From Mumia xiangluensis (GTDB lineage: Bacteria; Actinomycetota; Actinomycetes; Propionibacteriales; Nocardioidaceae): a stretch of 64,000 nt of DNA. Position numbers and translations under genes: made by a program. The stretch covers positions 1 through 64,000 of the forward strand of contig NZ_WJYO01000001.1 in assembly GCF_010994095.1 (NCBI RefSeq), read 5' to 3'. The notes under the pieces are model-generated. The model saw only the letters and a program-made list of their open reading frames with translations, was not told the DNA's origin and searched no databases. This document shows positions 63,782 to 64,000 of the stretch, piece by piece. Position 1 is the first letter of the stretch. Each line of letters begins with the position of its first letter.

Positions 63782-64000
63782 CTAGCCGAGCAGCCCCTCG
63801 TCCTCGAGGAACTGCTGGGCGACGTCCGTCGGCTTCTCGCGGTCGACGTCCACGGCGACGTTCATGTCGGCGAGCTTGTCGGTCGTGAGCTTCGCGGACA
63901 GCGCGTTGAGCGCCGATGCGGCGTCCTCGTTGTCGGCGAGCCACTCGGTGTTGACCGCCGGGATGAGGTTCTGAGCGGGCTGCAGGCCCTTGTCGTCCTC
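63782..64000 (-). CDS. Glycine betaine/choline ABC transporter substrate-binding protein, C-terminal end
   Basis: The last 72 codons before a TAG stop; the rest lies beyond the window. LEDDKGLQPAQNLIPAV, the following LNALSAKLTTDKLADMN and a VDVDREKPTDVAQQFL tail match the end of OpuAC/ProX-type osmoprotectant-binding proteins. Such lipoproteins deliver betaine, proline betaine or choline to an ABC importer for osmotic balance. The start, signal sequence and ligand cage are outside the window. Confidence 0.8.
   Translation of the reverse strand, partial: EDDKGLQPAQNLIPAVNTEWLADNEDAASALNALSAKLTTDKLADMNVAVDVDREKPTDVAQQFLEDEGLLG

Overview
This looks like a chromosomal segment of a high-GC actinobacterium. 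Support for that: strong G/C at third codon positions, many GTG and TTG starts, an Lsr2 nucleoid protein, the order DUF2520-panC-panD-coaX-lysS-lsr2, a fused RmlC-RmlD protein, and many promoters of the TANNNT type. A Nocardioidaceae-like host is my best guess, but no rRNA or other marker confirms it. I saw no tRNA, rRNA or CRISPR.

Layout. (1) 1-23.3 kb is a cell-surface glycopolymer locus built around CDP-glycerol glycerophosphotransferase (TagF-like) domains, family 2 glycosyltransferases and a membrane-tethered methyltransferase. It contains an exact 8,741-bp tandem duplication (2204-10944 = 10945-19685), and separately a 674-bp exact repeat at the 5' ends of two adjacent GT2 genes (1-674 = 1625-2298). 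(2) 23.4-26.8 kb holds a UDP-GlcNAc/ManNAc dehydrogenase, a UDP-GlcNAc 2-epimerase and an FkbM methyltransferase. (3) 26.8-31.8 kb is a housekeeping block on the minus strand: lsr2, lysS, coaX, panD, panC and a Rossmann/DUF2520 gene. (4) 31.9-56.5 kb is a second polysaccharide segment: GDP-mannose supply (manC), dTDP-rhamnose supply (rmlA, rmlB, rmlCD), more TagF-like polymerases, GT61 and GT4 transferases, a pyruvyl-transferase-like fusion, an OatA-like O-acyltransferase, a DUF6270 protein and several methyltransferases. It also contains the wreck of an IS110-family transposase. (5) 56.5-64 kb is more ordinary: an acyl-CoA ligase, a secreted M14 peptidase, a secreted HtaA/Ig-like protein, a stand-alone nuoD, a metallophosphoesterase and the end of a glycine-betaine-binding protein gene.

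How the genes may work together (inference): activated ManNAc(A), mannose and rhamnose are made here. GT2, GT4 and GT61 enzymes and an unusually large set of glycerol-phosphate-polymerase-type domains (five distinct genes, six domains) would assemble a teichoic-acid-like wall polymer, which is then methylated, acylated and perhaps pyruvylated. No flippase or ABC exporter for the polymer lies in the window. Several of the large transferases share an unassigned beta-rich accessory module with a Pro-Leu-Pro-x-Gly-x-Tyr signature, which is one of the more interesting things here. Another is a set of about nine genes whose -10 box lies 6-7 bases before the start codon, predicting leaderless mRNAs.
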